DNA of 64,000 nucleotides from Sipunculus nudus (GCA_026874595.1 CM049314.1:33862229-33926228), one strand, 5' to 3'. Positions 39,301 through 54,724 are shown, numbered from the stretch's first letter. The notes: generated from the letters alone by a model not told the origin. Made by a program: numbers and translations.

Positions 39301-40975
39301 CTGTCCCTGCATCTCTCTTAAAAACAATTATGTCTGACTTCATACTAGTGACCCTTACTAGATAACTTCAGATTCACATAAGTGCTTAAACCCATAACAC
39401 TGAATGGCTATAAAGGCAAGAAAAGGGAGGGGAAGCAGCAGTTATTTTGTACAGCCTCATGCCATTCCTCTTAGTGGAACTTGTGTCCGCGCCATTCACG
39501 TTTGTCTAATTAGCACAAAAAATTAAATCCCGATTCATAGAGCTTTTCTAAATAATCTGATTGGGTCTGGGGGGCACGAAACCAGTCTCGGTTAAACGTT
39601 GACAATTATCACAACATGGAGATATGTAAGTGTACTTTAAATATTATACTTATTAGTTTTTGAGACCTGGTCTGGTAACTTTTCCCAAACAATTACAATC
39701 AACGTTTGGGTACAGAATTTTGTAAATGCGCACCCGGGAAAGAGACATATATTAAGACATGATAAATAACACAATCAAAAATATAGGTTTTGGAATGACA
39801 TATGAGGAAGCCAGCTATATCGTAAAATTGTTGAAAAGAAGAAAGTATGTCATGTTGCTTATCACTTAAAGTAGTCAGACAAATGAGGCACAAAAATATC
39901 TCATAAGTACGTTAGTCAGCTTGTGTCAATCACACCTACCTGGGCAATCAATTTCTTTGTAAACATCAGTCTGCACTTCTCCATTTCTTCTCCTTGTTCT
40001 CCTACAGTCTCCACACGTTTTGGTACACTGAGTCCACTGGGTCCATTCTTAAACCAAATAAAAACTAAGTGGCCCATAGGCATCAATGTTATTGAAACTG
40101 CATGTAAAGAACGTACTTAAAACATTTTCAAAAATGTAGTTTGGGATTTTCCATAATTAGACATTTTAAACATTTAAAATCAACTTCAGCAGTTGTATAT
40201 ATTTTAATTTCAATTCCATATATCTATGGTTGTGATATATGATTCAAAAGTTTCAATTTTAATGAACAGATTTGTAAATATGTATCCATGCCTTTTTAAG
40301 CTAATGATTCAAAGGTAAGCTTTAGTTCACTTGAAACTTGAATATGAGGAAATAATATTTTGGAAAGTGAAGACATCATTAAAGTATCGTCTGCCGGCAT
40401 TTACCCATATTTGAGCGAGACTCATAGTTTTAGGCTCAATCTGATACAGGTATGCGGAAGATATGATTTTAAACGTATACCTGGAATAATTTGTTTAAAC
40501 TTAGATAAAACTCATTCAGTGTCATGAAATCAAATTTTCTATACATTATATGTATAATATGTACAACAGTAAAAGTCTCAAAGCAGGAGTTGTCAATATA
40601 TTAAGGACTAGACAAGTTTTACACAATTATCGAGGCATTAAACACGTTTTACACAATTATCGAGACATTAAATTATTCGAGGGTAATTTTCCTGTATCGA
40701 AGAAGAAAGGAGCAACGCACAATAAGCTTCAGAGTATCTTATGAATACCTAGTGATCGGTTTCAGCGTGGATTTATCACAGAAAAAAACAGAGATGATAG
40801 ACTGAATCTGGTTTTGTCAAAACAGTACATTACGATGCTTACCTGGGCAATGTTTACCTGCGTAGCATTTACCGTTCTCCTTTTCCCCCGTAGTGATGTC
40901 CATTCTACTTCGGGTTCCAATTCCGCAGGTAACTGAGCAGACACTCCAGGGTGGAAATACTTGAAAAATAATAAT

Positions 40976-41027
<52 letters not shown>

Positions 41028-44000
41028 TGATATGGCCGAGCGAGTCTATAGCCGAAGTGTGAGGAATAAGTAAGAGTGACGCCTTTTAGATATAAAAATA
41101 TTATATCGGAATATACTTATTGTGTAATAAAAAGTCACATTTTCTTTATTCTATTTTCATTTCCCATTTATTTCAGCAATGATAATATGGGATGAACGGC
41201 TGTATTCATTTGTTTTAAAACCAATAGCTTTGTTACTTACCAGGGCAGGCTTTGCACGGACAAGTCGCACCAGGGCAGGATTTGCACGGACAGTTTACTG
41301 AGTCCCTGTCTTTTCCAATGCAGCTTGTTCCATTTACACAAGTTCTGTTGCGAGTGTAACCACTATCTTTGCCACAGCCAAAGCACACTCCCAACGCCCA
41401 CTGGCTCCATTCTTTACAAGGAGTGATTGACAATTTTAGCGCAGTTTCAAGTTACCAAGAACATACATCAGTTGCAGCATGAGATTTATCTTGTTACAGA
41501 CAAGTATGCGTCATGGATGCAATCACATCGTACCTAAACTGTTACAATAAGGGAAATCTAACGTTCCATTAATACAGTATTTTGAAAAAAAAAACAATTA
41601 TTCTTATATGATTCCAAGGGCTCTCTTTTACAGTTACCATGATTTCAAAGCAAAAGAGTTATTTTGGGGAAAGACTTTTAAGCGAAAGGGTAATTTTTGG
41701 GGGAAATGGAAAATATCATTCACGTGGTGCCGCTTGCTGAGAATTCACTTGTTCCTGAGATATTCCGAAACAGAACAAATATAATCTAATAAGCTCTGTG
41801 AATTTTTTTAAATACATTCCTCTTAACATAATTCTTGGAAATTGTGCGTTATGATGTGAATGCATAAAGCTTATGTTTGACTTTCTTGACAAAAACGAAG
41901 GTATCATTTTAATTCCAAGAATGGTTGTTAACATATGCGTTGCCTACATTGGCTTACTGGTTGAAAGGTCAGTATGTCTTAAAGCATAAAAGCTGATATC
42001 TGCAGCCATACTCTAAATATTTGATAACGAGCATATACGCGATGTACGCTATATATGAAAACCGTCAGATTTTGCGACCGGCGGATTTAAAAGTTTTGTC
42101 AAAATTGCTCAGCTCAATTAATACCGATTTAATTTCCATTTTAAATTTTTAAACAAGATATTGTTTAACATGGTATGAAAGGAGGTGAAAAATGAGGTAT
42201 TGATATTGTTTCCTTAAGCAAAATGGACAAAATGTTTTGGCAGGATATAAAGTTGGCTCCCTACCTGTTGTAAGAATACCAGTAGGGGGTAAAATTTAGA
42301 AGTTAAGACAGTATTTCGAATTTGAAAGACATACCTGCGTTACAGCTGCCGTTATATATGAAAATATTATCAACGGCTACAACTCCGACTGTTTTGCTGT
42401 TATTCCGCAGCCTGATAGCCATAAAATCCAGAGTAAACCGTGATCCATGAACTTCAATTTTCTTGCTGTGCCATCCATCGCCTGAAGAACCTAGTATTTA
42501 AAAAAAAACTAATATTTATACGGATAATGACAGTGTAAAGTTCTGTCTTACGAATGATACAGGACAACAGAACAAACACTAAAATGGTCATACACACCTA
42601 ATTGATTGTAAGTTATCAGTGACTACAGTATGTAAAATAACAAACAATAAAACTTGAGAAATATGTATCTACAAGAAAGCACACAGAAATACGTGACAAG
42701 ATTCAAAGTTTATGAACTTACAGGGGCAGCTGATTTGTAGTATAAACTAAAGCCTATTAAAGAGTACTCGCTTGGGTACGGATATAAACCCGACCGATGG
42801 TTTTCAAGACTATTAAATGGTTGATAGGTTGCCTGATACGCAGCTTGTTTTTAACCACATTTAACAAGAAAACACCTATTGACTTCATAAAGAAAAGAAA
42901 AATGTCAAACAGAAAACTTGCACTAACAGATGATCCCTCAGGACAAACCTGACACAAGTCATGGTATTTCAAGAAAAAAAACTACCGTCGAAAAAAGGCA
43001 AAAGCAAGTTATCAGTGTCACCGTGTCATAAATTGTCTTCCCACTGATTAAAAAAAACCTGATTTTTCAGAAATTTTGAAAAGTAAATGATTTCGTAAAT
43101 GGTGAATTGTGCCAAGTTTGTCTTTCGACATTTGTCGCTAAAGCTATGTGTCTGTGTATTCGCAATCTGGTCCTTATGCGTACCTTCTGTACTGCTCAAA
43201 ACATCCCATCCCCCTTTAGAATTAAGAATTATTTCTAAGTGTGGCGTTGGTTTAAGTATATAAGTACAATTTCCAATAAATGCTGAAACTGTATACTCCT
43301 TTCTCTATTTTATGTCCCCCGCTCCGCGGAAGCGGGGGACATTGATTTGGGTCTGTCTGTCTGTCCCTCTGCCTGTCTGTCTGTCTGTCCGTCTTGTGAT
43401 TACCAATTATCCTTATATACTATTATAGTCCAATAATCATTTACTGACACAATATATAATCATTAAGGCGACATGCTAAGGTCGGAAAGCCCTGCATCCC
43501 CTTCATTTGTCTACAGAAATTTTTTTCCTGGCTGTCCTTACAGTTTCAAAAAGGCGCACAAACGGTTATCAGTTAACCAGTCTGATGAACATATGAATAC
43601 TGTCTTGACCAGCTGCGCACTACGGAGCACATAGATACACATGGGAATTAACGAATACATGGAAAAACTGGGCATACTGATTTTAATTACCATTTCTAAA
43701 TAGAACTCGGTTTTCCGGTTGTTCTCTTGCAAGCAGTCTCAGTTCACCAGACTCAAACCCGGACACATGGAAATCAAATTCCACACAGTAGGTTCCTTTC
43801 TCCAACATATCTTTTGTCTGGAGGGACGATTCATTGCCCTCTCTTGCAGAGTCTGCCGCCCGGAGGTATCCATTGGCTAAAATTAGAACAAGGATATGAA
43901 CAAATGTGTCTGTTTTTCCATGCAATGACCATGTTTGTGGAAGTCGGGAAGAATCCAGGAAACAAGGAAACACTAAAGTGTGTTTAATATATATAGTTTT

Positions 44001-47000
44001 CCACAAGTGTGAAGATGATATCAGATTTATCAGATGATAGCAGATGATATCAGTTTGCCAGAAGAATGGTCTAATAAACGAAGCGCTACTGCACATTTAA
44101 AAAGAAACTGCAAATAACCGCTAATCATTATACGCTTCAGGTATCATCATCATAATTTATGATGACTGAGTTCATCAAAAACATTATTTTAAAAATAAAT
44201 TCATGAAATGTCGAAATTAGAGTCTTATGAAAAGAATGTATTTAATAAATTTCATCCAAAGTTAAAGAAATAACCATCTCTCCGTACTTTTAGCTAAAGG
44301 ATCTATCGGTCGAACACTCCGATACGTTGGCACAAAAGACGGATCGAGGCCCTCAGTCAGCACCCAACGGTATTTATCCTCATAATTTTTTCCTCTGGTC
44401 TTCCATATGAACTTTTGGCACGTTGTGTCGTCCTCAAAGGTACATCCAACATGGAAATCTATCATTTAAAATACACAATAAAATGCTAAAGTATATGTAT
44501 GTGACCCCTGTTGAGAAAGAGATAAAATGATATTTTGTTTATTTACTCTTTTTTTGGGGGGGGGGGGGTCAGTTGTTATCCCATGGACAATTCATGGTGA
44601 AAGTGAACGATATGTATCATTTTAAAGCGAATGACCAAACCAAACTTACTTACCATTTTACCACCTTTCTTTTGGTATGCGTGTGTTTGTATTGGTTAAG
44701 TGCTTTGACTTTGAGTCATGACCCTGAGCTTGAGTAATGACCTATAGGCCTCAAGGAAAGTTTATCCTCAATAAAATGTATGATGTTCCAGGAATATTAG
44801 GCAGAATGGGATTCCGTTGCATACATATTTTCTAAGTTAAAAAGAAATCAAGAAATGTTATAGTCCGTCACTTTGATCTTGTATTGTGACCCTGTGGGAT
44901 CATAGATATTAAACGGATACGGTTATAAAATGGTGGTGTCTTTTTTTATGATATTCCTACAGAATGACAACTGACCCAGAAAAAAGACCCAAGAAATACA
45001 TGTATTAACAGGCATGACCTTGAACCTGTTTGGTGACTTTAAAACTGGACGGAAATATGGCAACATGAATTTCGATACGGTTTTAAGCTTTTAAATGATG
45101 TATAATGCCAGCTCTCTTAACAAAAATCCTACGGGAGTTTAGAACCTGACAGATCACCCTGGACTAAAAAAATGCACCTCTTTTTAACAAATTTTATAAA
45201 CAAATAGGTGGCAAACATAATAACTAAAAAAGGTATACAAAATACTCTTGATATTGCGGATAGCACATATTCAAAAACTATAAAATCTGTGTAAATACGA
45301 GAATGGTAATCACTTCCAATGAAGTGAGGCTGATATATAAGGTAACATAACAGACACAAATATGGATGAATTCAGCACCAGATTATTCGACAATTGGCAT
45401 GGTTCATTTTGTTTTAATTGATGTATGTACTTAAAATATGCTTTATTTTGAACTTAGCCGGTTTGAACACTTTTATACTTGGGCCAAATTTATTTTTAAC
45501 GTGCACTATTTACATCATGCGTTTACAGGATATGTTCTCTAAAACTTAACCACTATTTCAACTTTAACTCTATTTGCTTTAACTGCCACCGATCCATTTT
45601 TATTGAAAGACCATTATTGATAAAGGCTCAACATACTGCAAGACCTGCTGCAATTCATTTTATCCTCACTCCCTATACCATTTTCATCCCGACATTCGTT
45701 TCCTAGGCACGCCCGTTTTCTTGTCTTTTCCCCATCCCCACAAGAGACCGAGCAGGGAGACCAGTTATTCCAGGGTCCCCATTTAGCTACAACAAGTGAA
45801 CATTATTAGCCAAGATAAACATGTCAGTCAAAAGAACCAAATCATTCAAGGGAAACATATAAGGCAAAAGAACATTATAAATAAAGAGAACCATATCAGT
45901 CACCGTCCCAATTAAATGGATTTATTCTACACACTCGCTCGCGCAATAACGAAAATTCTAGTAAACACGTATGATTGATAATGCGTCAGCTATTAGTATA
46001 ATGCCAGTGCCAAATTTAACCATAAAAAGGGACCAAGAACACACTAGCTGATATAATGTATAAGACTATTATTATTTATGCGTTGAGGCAAAAGTCCCTA
46101 CGTCATACATATCTACTTATATAGACAGCAAGGATGCGTTTTTTTTTCACAAAGTTACCCAATCACAGAGATTCCTGAATAGTCCTATTATTAAGGACCA
46201 TTTTCATGTAGACCAACGACAACATACTTTCAAGGCCAGCACGTCTGAAATTCCTACGCCAGTGCGCAGAGGTTGTCGGCCGAGGCTTGAGATTACTTAG
46301 TTTATTGCGCAAGATCCGATTTGTGAGTAATCGTTTTTGGAAACATGACTTTTACAGAAAAAAAACTATATACAGCTTCATTTTTAATTTATCAATAAGA
46401 ACATCATTTGAGGATATCTTATATCGATATCTTATAGAAACTACACATCTTTAATCACCGTGCGATCACTGGACGCCTCTCCGAAATCAGCAACTTGGCG
46501 CGTATGGAGAATCTGCTACGCAATGTAAGACCTTACAAGCACATTCTGGGATGCAGAACTGCTGATCCATTGTTATTTCATCAATTTCGCGTATATTTTA
46601 ATAATTAACTTTATGGCTAGATATTGTGACATCGGCCAATGAACCAACATATTTGCTTAACTTGTTCACTGCACAAGTATTTGTGAGCAACTGCTAAACC
46701 AACATATGAGGTCTTGTTAGTGTGAAGAATTATCATAATTATTAAGTAGGGGAAATACCTGGACTTTATATGAATCGTTTTTAAATATTACCATAAAATT
46801 TACTTACCGATGTTCCAAGTATTTTCACTATAGTTTTAATTCCCTATTTTGATACTGTGTGCGTGTGTCTGAAAATACGACTAAACATATCCAGTAATCA
46901 AAACTTACGATTTAATTTATATATTAATAGTATGATAATCATACACTAACAGTTAAACAACTTACCCGAACAGCTGACAGGGGTACAATGTTCTGAGTGT

Positions 47001-48554
47001 TTATAATCCCCGATACAAGCCTTATTTCCAGCTTCACATGATCTGGTGTATGTAATTGTTCTAGAGACACAGGTACATTCCGTTTTATTCCACTTCCTCT
47101 CTTCTTCAGAATCTGTAGGTCGCCACTCTGAACAAACAGAATAATACAATACATCATTTGCCCAGATGGTCAGCTGGTAGGAGGACGAAATAAAATAAAT
47201 GAAAAAAAGTTTTAACTGCCACACACTTCTGTTATTTGTTTATTTACCATGCATCAACATTATAAATACGGACAAACATCAACGGCCACCCTGACATAAG
47301 ATTTCCACGAGTCTTAAGTCTCAGGTGAAATCTCAAGCATTCATTAGTAAGAATAAGTATTAAACTTATCTTGAAATTTTAATTGTGTGGAAACATCTCA
47401 GTAATCTAAAGTTAGTTTTTTTCAACCCCACATCGATTTTAATACGTATATGTTTAGTATGTAATACTCACTCCCGTTACAATTTCCTTTAAACAGATGA
47501 ATATCGTCGGCCCTGATAACTATGTTTGTACGGATGTCATATATTGTCCCAATTGTGCTTGCGTTTATTATGAGCTTCACAATTTGACTCTTCTTAATGC
47601 TGAACGGAACAAACCTGTTCGGCCAATACACAACATCTTCATAGTAATCATCTGTAAGTAGAGGATAAAACTGTAGGAATCAGATGTACCGAACTGAATA
47701 CCGATGCTTATATTAGAACGTGCTCCTATATTCACAGCAGTGCCTTTTTAAGTAAATATATCCCTGTTAATGACCTCATTACTTTCAAACCATTTAATAC
47801 ATTTTCGACGACACGCAAACACCACTTTCCCTGAAATTGTTTTCTGCTGCATTAGCTTTAATACACTTACAATGGCATTCAAGTGAATGTTTGCGATGTT
47901 GAATTACAGCTTGCATAGTACAATATCTCACGGGGAAAATTAAGGTTTCAAAATGGCCTCATGAGTAGGTATAAGCATTGTTTGAGTTTTTCTCTTATAG
48001 TTTTATCCATTTATCAGGGACCCCTTGACATATAAAAATTCCGTAAACTAAGAAGTTCTTTATAATGTTTATATTTCTTACCTTTTCTAATTTCTTAAGT
48101 ATTTTATGAAATGGACCAAAATTATTATTCCAGTAAACCAGCTAAATAGTATCTCTGGGCATGATGTTAAAATATAGGTAAAAAATCCCACATTCTTTTC
48201 ATAAGAGGTGTTAGCTCTCACAATAAGACCTTTAAAGGGAATATAAGTTTTAAATAATATATATGTATATATCTTTTTTAATTATTACCTTTATCAGGGC
48301 TCCCATTGCAGACAGCAAATATTTATTAAATTGCATTTAAGAGCATATGGTTACAACTCCCTTCAGAACGATGGAATGTTCTGAAACATGAATGGTTGAG
48401 AAATATCCACTTAATTTTAAAATATATAAAACTAATAAGATTATTTTTATATATTTAAAAACCATTTTTTTAATCCCAGAGTTTTATACACCACTTTATA
48501 GAACATAATATAATGTTTTAAGAATGTGTACATGCTAAGAGTTCGCAAACTGTG

Positions 48555-48628
<74 letters not shown>

Positions 48629-51600
48629 TCATTTATCTTGTATGTATAAAATGTGCCTTCAGGAACCTGACACCACATGCTCGCAGGGTGCTAGACATGC
48701 ACTGTCCTGTATTCCAGGCTAGTCGTGCAGCACTTTCTAGCCGTAAACATCCGTAACACATATATATCGGATTCTGTAGCCTCGTAATAGTCAAAGTTAT
48801 GAAAAGCAGCAGTGGTGAATTCCCACCTGTTAAAATTGCTTTGAAATGGAACACAATAACCTCTATGTTAGTGAACTGACAAAGTTGTTGGCTTCTAATA
48901 AACAACCGAAACAAATGTGATTGGTGCCTATTCGGCCTAATAAACCCACACCTGAAAATCATTTCCTCTTTAGTAACATTGACCAGACCATTCCTTTTCT
49001 TCAGGAAAGTGTCTATGATATAGTGCTCCGAAATACCTATAAATTACCCAATGCTGTTTTACAACATACCAAAAGCACTGATTTATGCACTTTTTCTAAG
49101 GGGGTACATGCTGCGAACGGTTTCTGGCAGATGTTCAGCTGGAGCAGTTTTACTGAATAACAGAGACGATTAAAAAAGTTTGAATTGGACGAGAAAGGAA
49201 ACTTAGTCCATTTAATGGTTTATGAAGATACCTCAATTTTTTCTTTGGAATCTGACCAAAGTTCACTGCTTATTGGATATCTTAAATATATAAGATCATA
49301 ACCATCGACTCTGCTGAGTTCAGCCCCTGTATTTGGTATCAACGTTAACCATGCTCTTTGTAATTGGTTAAAGGCATGTTCACCTGCTTTGGTTATATAT
49401 AGCACAATCATTCAAAATTCAATGATGCGTTAGTTGTGGCACAAAAGGCCGGCCCTAACTACATAATGGCTGACATGCTGTAAACTTAAAATATTTCCAA
49501 GGATGTACTGCCGACCCCTATTATTGCCCGTTTCTGTCCGATAACTCTCCGATACGATTGATATTACTATAAATGACCATTGGTCAGCGTAATAGACCTT
49601 TGCTTGATAAATACCTAGGATGTAAAAAAATATATAAATCTATTGGGGTTTCAGCAAAATAGTTTTTCTCCAAAAATATGAATAGACAAATAAACTCATC
49701 AACCTCTATAACCCCCTTCCGTAACCAGAGTAGCAAAAATCACCTGAAGATACCCTCAGAGTACCTGCTTCGGAGACAGGTAACATTTTCCGAATGCCCT
49801 AGTTTCATGACTTTCATGGCTTTCATGATCTTGGATGACCGGATTAACGTATCCGGTTGCAGATTGAAAATTGTAATGAAAAGAGGACCTAAATACAATT
49901 TTAGTAGTTAAAGTCGATACCAAATGGATAGCTCAAGGAATTTTCTTGTATCTACAAAGTTTGTCATGTTTCACCAACACGGTTCACTAGTGAGATCCAG
50001 AACGCCACGTTTTACAAACACGGTTCACATGTGAGATCCAGAGTGAAACGTTTCACCAACACGGTTCACATGTGAGATCAAGAGTGAAACGTTTCACCAA
50101 CACGGTTCACATGTGAGGTCCAGAGTGAAACGTTTCACCAACACGGTTCACATGTGAGGTCCAGAGTGAAACGTTTCACCAACACGGTTCAAATGTGAGA
50201 TCCAGAGTGAAACGTTTTACCAACACGGTTCACATGTGAGGTCCAGAGTGAAACGTTTCACCAACACGGTTCACATATGAGATCCAGAGTGAAACGTTTC
50301 ACCAACATGGTTCACATGTGAGGTCCAAAGTGAAACGTTTCACCTACACGGTTCACATGTGAGATCCAGAATAAAACGTTTCACCAACACGGTTCACATG
50401 TGAGATTTAGAGTGAAACGTTTCACCAACACGGTTCACATGTGAGACCCAGAGTGAAACGTTTCACAAACACACTTCACATGTTAGATCTAGAGTGAAAC
50501 GTTTCACCAACACGGTTCACATGTGAGATCCAGAGTGAAACGTTTCACAAACACACTTCACATGTGAGATCTAGAGTGAAACGTTTAACCAACACGGTTC
50601 ACATGTGAGATCCAGAGTGAAACGTTTCACCTACACGGTTCACATGTTAGATCCAGACTGAAACGTTTCACCAACACGGTTCACATATGAGATCCAGAGT
50701 GAAAAGTTTCACCAACACAATTCACATGTGAGATCCAAAGTGAAACGTTTCACCTACACGGTTCACATGTTAGATCCAGAGTGAAACGTTTCACCAACAC
50801 GGTTCACATGTGAGATCCAGAGTGAAACGTTTCACAAACACACCTCACATGTGAGATCTAGAGTGAAACGTTTCACCAACACGGTTCACATGTGAGATCC
50901 AGAGTGAAACGTTTCACCAACACGGTTCACATGTGAGATCCTGAATGCCACGTTTTACAAACACGGTTCACATGTGAGATCCAGAGTGAAACGTTTCACC
51001 AACACGGTTCACATGTGAGATCAAGAGTGAAACGTTTCACCAACACGGTTCACATGTGAGGTCCAGAGTGAAACGTTTCACCAACACGGTTCACATGTGA
51101 GGTCCAGAGTGAAACGTTTCACCAACACGGTTCACATGTGAGATCCAGAGAGAAACGTTTCACCAACACGGTTCACATGTGAGATCCAGAGTGAAACGTT
51201 TCACCAACACGGTTCACATATGAGATCCAGAGTGAAACGTTTCACCAACACGGTTCACATGTGAGTTTCAGAGTGAAACGTTTCACCAACACGGTTCACA
51301 TGTGAGATCCAGAGTGAAAAGTTTCACCTACACGGTTCACATGTGAGATCCAGGGTGAAACGTTTCACCAACACGGTTCACATGTGAGATCCAGAGTGAA
51401 ACGTTTCACAAACACACTTCACATGTGAGATCTAGAGTGAAGCGTTTCACCAACACGGTTCACATGTGAGATCCAGAGTGAAACGTTTCACCAACACGGT
51501 TCACATGTGAGGTCCAGAGTGAAACGTTTCACCTACACGGTTCACATGTGAGATCCAAAGTGAAACGTTTCACCTACACGGTTCACATGTTAGATCCAGA

Positions 51601-54600
51601 TTGAAACGTTTCACCAACACGGTTCACATGTGAGATCCAGAGTGAAACGTTTCACAAACACACTTCACATGTGAGATCTAGAGTGAAACGTTTCACCAAC
51701 ACGGTTCACATGTGAGATCTAGAGTGAAACGTTTCACCAACACGGTTCACATGTGAGGTCCAGAGAGAAACGTTTCACCAACACGGTTCACATATGAGAT
51801 CCAGAGTGAAACGTTTCAACAACGCGGTTCACATGTGAGATCCAGAGGCCGGGTTTCATCAACACTGTTCATAGATCTACCCACCCTTGTGTGTTGGGTC
51901 CACACCATAATCTAATCAAATCTTGATTGCCACGACATGAAAATGTCATGAATTCCAATAATGATTGCGTGAGTTATGCTGGGAACAATCAGATTAACAC
52001 ACAAAACACACACACATACAAGAACTGGGATGAATGAATATCTTCCCGGCGGAGGCAAAAATTGCCTTATTGATAAAAATAGTCGTTCATCACACGTTTG
52101 TTGTGTCACCACCAACATGGCCATCATGTACTTACATGGCAGTGTAGGTTCACCGTCGCTTCCTTTCTGAACACTGGCTCCCTGGACATCCAACGAGGCA
52201 GTGCCGTCACCCTTTTTATACAGGTGAGCAAGGAAACAGTAGGTACCATTTTCGAGAGCAACCTCGGTTGTCAGGGATACTTTTTGAAATGACGCACCCT
52301 TGATCTCATAGAAGTACCCTGTGAAATATAAGAATAAGTTCGTATGTAGCAAAGAACACACGACTCAGTAGGCATTTATAATGGACTGGTAAGACTTGAG
52401 TCTTTTCATACCCCATACCGTGGATATCCTGAATAGATATCATGGCAAACTAATTTTAATAATAGGCTTCGAGTAATAAATTAACCCAATATAAAGAAAT
52501 AAAGAATACGGGAAAATCGCACACCTGTATTTTCTAGATTCATATCTATGGTAACAAGTGATTTTCTGTGTGGCGTAAAAGTAAGCTATCATGTAGTTAA
52601 GAAGTCAAAAATGCAACAAACATGCAGGAGATATACCAATAATAACAACGGAATTTATCTAGTACATGGTACAAGTTGTTAGAAAGTATACTAAACGAAG
52701 TCTTAATAACCAGATTATTTACATTCTCATTGAGTGTTTCAATGCAGTTTTCGATACAAGATGTATTAGCTTGTCTCCCTCACTTTTAGGGGCTTTGGAA
52801 ATGGTACATTTTGTCCTCTCTTTTTTTAAAGGAATAAAAGACATAATAAAATAAGGTTCAAAATATTTCAGTTTTCAATCAATTTACATTTCAGTCATAT
52901 TATTGTAAACCTTTGAATAATGCATCTCCTAATGTAAAAATATAGGATATTGCATATGTCAGTTCCTTCATTGAATTTTCATTAAATGTTAGCCCTTTTC
53001 TGAATGATTAAATTAAATATAGGTTATGGATGAAATGTAGGTCATTGATAATGCAGAGTAGCATGGTTTTGACAATGAAGATATAAAGAAGATATTATTC
53101 AAATAGGTGGTGGGCGCGAACGAAATGTTTAAATTCCGGGACAGCAATTTTGTCCTGTTATGTCATAAGGGTTTTTTTTTTTTGTGCGGCTGGGGTGGGG
53201 TGTTGGATTGATTAAGCAAATGTCCTAATTTGGAATGGGTTTAGGGTTATAAGTTCTTTCGGCACTCCTAGGGACTGTTCCCTTCACATTTCCTCAGGCA
53301 ACAAGTCCCATCCTTGTGGACTGTGGAGACCTCTGGTGGAAAATGAAAAAGAAACGCTCTTGAGATAGCGCGAAAGAACAGTCGGACGGACGGAACACCC
53401 TAGACAATAGTGAATTAACCTAATAAACGTTGTTCCATCATTTACAACCAGTTACAAATTAAACAAAAGTTCTTTCAGACATTGTACAGCATGTTAAGTA
53501 TATGATGATCTTAATGATTCTTACCAAATGGATGTTTTTCTGTGTCGCTGTCGTTCCTCTGTAACGGGGGCATGATTTTCCATTGGTATCCATACTCGCT
53601 AGAGGTACTGGACCAGCCCGTGACCACCTTCTCAAAATCCCATGAATAGAGGGCGTAGGCACCTGCCAATAACAAGGATACTGGTCAACAACGACACCGC
53701 AAAAGACAGTTATTTGATGTGTTATTACTGTTGCTTATCAAGAAAAAAATAGTGATGTATTGGTCTACACCACCCAAGTACGAGTGCGCGTCGGGGTCCA
53801 GGTTCTTCGAATCCGAGTTCAATGCGGAGTCTTTCAGCCTCGAAGCCAAGTTCATCCTTCACTAGTCCAAGGCATCTGAAACTTGAATCCCATTCGGGGT
53901 CCAATACAAGTACCATATTTAAAGAAGATGAAAAACGAAATTTGTGATTATCCTATTTGTTTTTATGTTAATTTACACAGGCGTTTTTCACTTGAATATG
54001 TAATTAATTTTATCTCCGGATGGTGATCCAAGGCATTGTAATGTATAGCCTATTTGCAATCTTTTGTTAGTAATTTGCACTACACTTGGTATCCGAAAAA
54101 GCTTTTCTTTTTCCACTGGACTCAAGATGGACTCTGCCTTATTGTTCGAGTCCTTACTTAGGAGTCCCAGTACACATGCGGACAAGGGTACCTAAAAAGA
54201 TTAGGGATCGAGAGTACTCGAAATCTCTGAAGTGTATACTGGCAAATGTGCCATACTGTAACGTGTTATATGATTAATATTTGGGTGTAAGTTTTAAAGG
54301 TAGTATAATCTATGTGCTAATGTTAATAGACAGATGGATAGATACATAGATTTTTAGTAAGAAATACAATAGAGTATACGACAATGATACATTTATTTAC
54401 TCATGACTGTCTTATAATCCTGTTTGAAAAATTATGTTATAAACTATAAATATAAACTAACAACCGGGTAAAGGCTTGGCCTCTCAAATGTTATACTATC
54501 TGAATATGAGAAACAACAATGATTCGTTATGATTTATAAAACATTTATATAAATGTTATAATACAGTACCTCAACACTACACTATGCGCAGAATCAGGAC

Positions 54601-54724
54601 AGTTTCCTTCTTATTTGTTTATACAAAATATTAGGAATTAAGTGCCAATGATTTTCCCCGTTATGAACATAATTGGAAAGCACTGACAGACCGCATAACT
54701 CCGCCAACACTTGTATCCACATCA

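Noticed and set aside
48633-49411. Protein-coding gene on either strand
   Set aside because: Several overlapping short frames without known motifs. They probably belong to a decayed transposon, but no family could be named.
49966-51873. CRISPR-like regular repeats
   Set aside because: The repeats are directly adjacent 41-bp monomers with no unique spacers, in a eukaryotic intron. It is a satellite.
53725-53916. 63-codon minus-strand frame next to MAM-1
   Set aside because: The sequence is made of short internal repeats around GACCCCGA and lacks an acceptor/donor pair compatible with phase 1.
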